A stretch of 64,000 bases of DNA from positions 33,385-97,384 of the forward strand of contig MU831903.1 in NCBI GenBank assembly GCA_029204225.1, read 5' to 3'. Every line of letters starts with the position of its first letter. Positions within the stretch are counted from its first letter, which is position 1. This document shows positions 62,089 through 64,000 of the stretch, piece by piece. Origin of the DNA: Diphasiastrum complanatum. Its lineage: Eukaryota; Streptophyta; Lycopodiopsida; Lycopodiales; Lycopodiaceae. A model generated the notes under the pieces. It saw only the letters and a list, made by a program, of their open reading frames with translations, ran no database searches and was not told the origin of the DNA. Position numbers and translations under genes: made by a program.

Positions 62089-64000
62089 ATGGAGGACCAT
62101 CTTGAAGAGTTACGAGCACTAACGGACGGAGAAGAGCTGACTCGAGAATACAGCTCTCGCATGCATCGAGATGGCACCAGGTCCAAGTCGAGAAAGAAAG
62201 AGCGTATGCACTCCACAATGGCGCCCCTCCATGAAGAGATGGGTGGCCCTTCTGAACCTACACCAAGAGATGAACCCTTGCCAGAGGCACAACAGGACCT
62301 CTTTGAAGTGAAGATGCGGCAATACTTATCAAGCGCAATGACGGCTATGCTTAGCGAGGTGAAGAAGGATAGAGAAACCGAAAGGAAAGAATGGCAAACA
62401 TCCTTGCGAGCCATGAATCTTACTCAAATTAACCTTGCTAGAGAAATGAGAGACGGGCTAACACAGCTCGAAGCCAGGTTTGAAGAGTTGGAAGCAACTA
62501 GGGAGAATGCAGTGGCGCCTCCTCCACAGATACCAAGAGAACCACGAGCGCGAACCACGGAGGGCCCAAGAAAGACTGCCAAAGTGAAAGCACCACCTAC
62601 TTTCAAAGGAGAGCGTGACATTCGAGTTGTGGAAGATTGGTTGTTTCACATGACCATTACTTCCGTCTAATGAACACTCCTGAGGAAGAAAGAACTGACT
62701 TGGCATTAGCATATTTTGAGGGCTACACTACAAATTGGTACCCGGATGGCAGGGATGCATTTTCAAACATGGGACGCATTCAAAGCCGCGTTACGATTGG
62801 AGTTCATAACCGAAGGATTCACACATGAGATTGAGGACAGAATTATCGGGGCTCAAACAGAAAGGGTCATTGCGAGAGTACCTCAATAGATTCAGACAGA
62901 GTGTATGGGTTATTGAAGATATGTCCGAGGCGGACAAAACTCATTACCTATTGTCTGGAATGCAATCCTGGACCCGACGTGCGATAGACAGCTACATGCC
63001 CCATGATTTCAATTCAACTATTCGAGCGGCTGAAATGGTTTGTGATTATGAGAGCACATTGGCACCAGCTGCTCCCCGCAACCTCAACAAGAGTATTTAG
63101 TGGATCCAGACCGAGTCCGAGCTTCTTTTCAAGGGGGGACTCAGCTCCAAATGGCAACCAAGCCTCGAGTAGCGTGAATAAATTCCCAACAAAAACAGGG
63201 TTTGGCAACCAAGGCAACAATGGAGGGAACATGTTCCAGAGAAGAAACAATGTTGGACCTTCAGCTAGTCACAGCAACAGCTCACCAACAGTGGGCAGTT
63301 CCATGCGTTGCTTCAACTGTCATCAGCAAGGTCACTCTTGGAGATCATGTCCCAAACCATTGAATAAGCAGATCATGGCTGCCATTGAAGGATTTGATAG
63401 GATGGAGAGAGAGGCATTTGATCAAGAAGATGGTGAACAAGATGATGAAGAGGACCCAGAGAACGGATTTGACGGAGTCTGACCTGAATGCCTTGCAACA
63501 GATAGGGGCACTTGCGGCTTATCGTGAACATCTTATGCGACTCCTGCGAGAGGATCCAAGTTATTGTACCTGAAAGGCTGTATTCAAGGTAGGATCATTT
63601 ACTTCATGGTAGACCTGGGGGCGTCACATAACTACTTGTCAGAAAAACTGACAGGAGAATTGGACATCCAATGTGAAGAAAATGTGACTCCTATTTGTGT
63701 GGAGACCGCGAAAGGTACAATGACCACTTGTAGATTGGCAACCAACTTACCAATCTCTCTGGGAGCCTGGAAGAATCGACTAACGTTCACAATCTTGAAG
63801 ATGGATGCCTTCGACGCTATTTTGGGATTAAGCCTGGGTTTAACGAACATGTGGTGGCCTTCTTGGCAAAAGGGGTTAGCCTTGTGTTATTATATAATGG
63901 CAGGAGACCTTGTGTCGTCAGAGCTGTGCCAGGGGACCAACTAGAAAAGAACGACACAAATGAACCTGAGCCAACCCATTCTCCCAATCTCATTCACCTA
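62089..64000 (+). pseudogene. Gag-protease gene of chimera, frameshifted, runs off the window
   Basis: The ATG at 62089 opens the same N-terminus as TRG-A gag (MEDHLEELRALTDGEELTRE). Reading continues through the Copia-2 insertion site without interruption. The frame is lost at about 62652 (one G missing in CACATGGACC). Further single-base gains or losses follow near 62742, 62808, 63075, 63461, 63538 and 63830. All Gag features remain recognisable: EERTDLALAYFEGYTTNWY, the knuckle CFNCHQQGHSWRSC at about 63309, and VDLGASHNYLS at about 63610. Substitutions relative to TRG-A are few (MSGPSE/MGGPSE, FVELE/FEELE, LSKKL/LSEKL, LRAWK/LGAWK). It is inactive as read, or affected by sequencing errors. 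Confidence 0.85.

Larger units (their letters stand above)
57910..64000 (+). mobile_element. Chimeric element: LARD-B LTR and leader joined to TRG-A leader and gag
   Basis: Plus-strand order: B-type LTR (57910-59155), PBS, five-hairpin block, the rest of the B leader with a 252-bp tandem duplication, a junction near 61328-61334, a second hairpin block of TRG-A type, the TRG-A leader and its gag. The window ends inside the protease-like region. LARD-B copy 2 shows that a normal B element continues differently after the junction, into GAGCCTTGATACC. The element is therefore a recombinant between two families. The 3' LTR is not visible. Confidence 0.82.

Overview
This is repeat-dominated nuclear DNA from a land plant with a large genome. 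The evidence is a two-exon WIP-family C2H2 zinc-finger gene (43735-45457), tRNA-iMet-primed Ty1/copia elements, gag-bearing LTR elements with Ty3/gypsy-type Gag, long GA/CT microsatellites and layered nested insertions. A decayed Penelope-like reverse transcriptase (about 48880-51340) makes a fern, lycophyte or gymnosperm more likely than a typical angiosperm; that placement is inference. The WIP gene is the only convincing host gene.

Layout. 1-3166: a copia LTR and tail, then a 531-bp element with perfect 27-bp inverted ends. 3167-9388: an old copia element on the minus strand (Copia-3). 9390-16740: a decayed gag remnant split by an intact copia element (Copia-1, 10038-16468, TSD AGTTT). 16741-17771: an older copia relic with an internal deletion. 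20067-23150: a truncated non-coding LTR element on the minus strand (LARD-B). 23151-25386 and 37083-37460: an unclassified repeat of CCGCCGCGGCGG palindromes and TTTGCGAAA-like tracts, plus a copia LTR fragment. 25387-37077: a gag-protease-only LTR element on the minus strand (TRG-A, TSD GTAAG), whose gag is split by a second intact copia copy (Copia-2, 28759-35189, TSD CGCCA). 37461-48880: mostly single-copy DNA with microsatellites, hairpin-forming GC tracts and the WIP gene. 48880-51340: the Penelope-like RT pseudogene. 51472-53330: a copia 3' fragment. 53331-55557: a deleted LARD-B. 55558-56669: an unrecognised coding relic. 56670-57909: the 3' end of another TRG-A. 57910-64000: a plus-strand element with LARD-B LTR and leader but TRG-A leader and gag, running off the window.

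How the parts relate. TRG-A encodes Gag and a protease-like domain but no RT or integrase. LARD-B encodes nothing visible. Both use the same tRNA-iMet PBS, have related LTRs and share a 386-bp leader block with five regularly spaced hairpins (GTGCTGCY...AAGCACGG). Four copies of this block are in the window, all 386 bp long. The simplest inference is a trans-mobilised pair: TRG-A supplies Gag, LARD-B is a parasite of it, the hairpins mark RNA for packaging, and an autonomous gypsy partner elsewhere supplies RT and integrase. The element at 57910 looks like a template-switch recombinant of the two. Copia-1 and Copia-2 are almost identical, have complete 1317-codon gag-pol frames and show about five LTR-LTR differences each, so that family was active recently.
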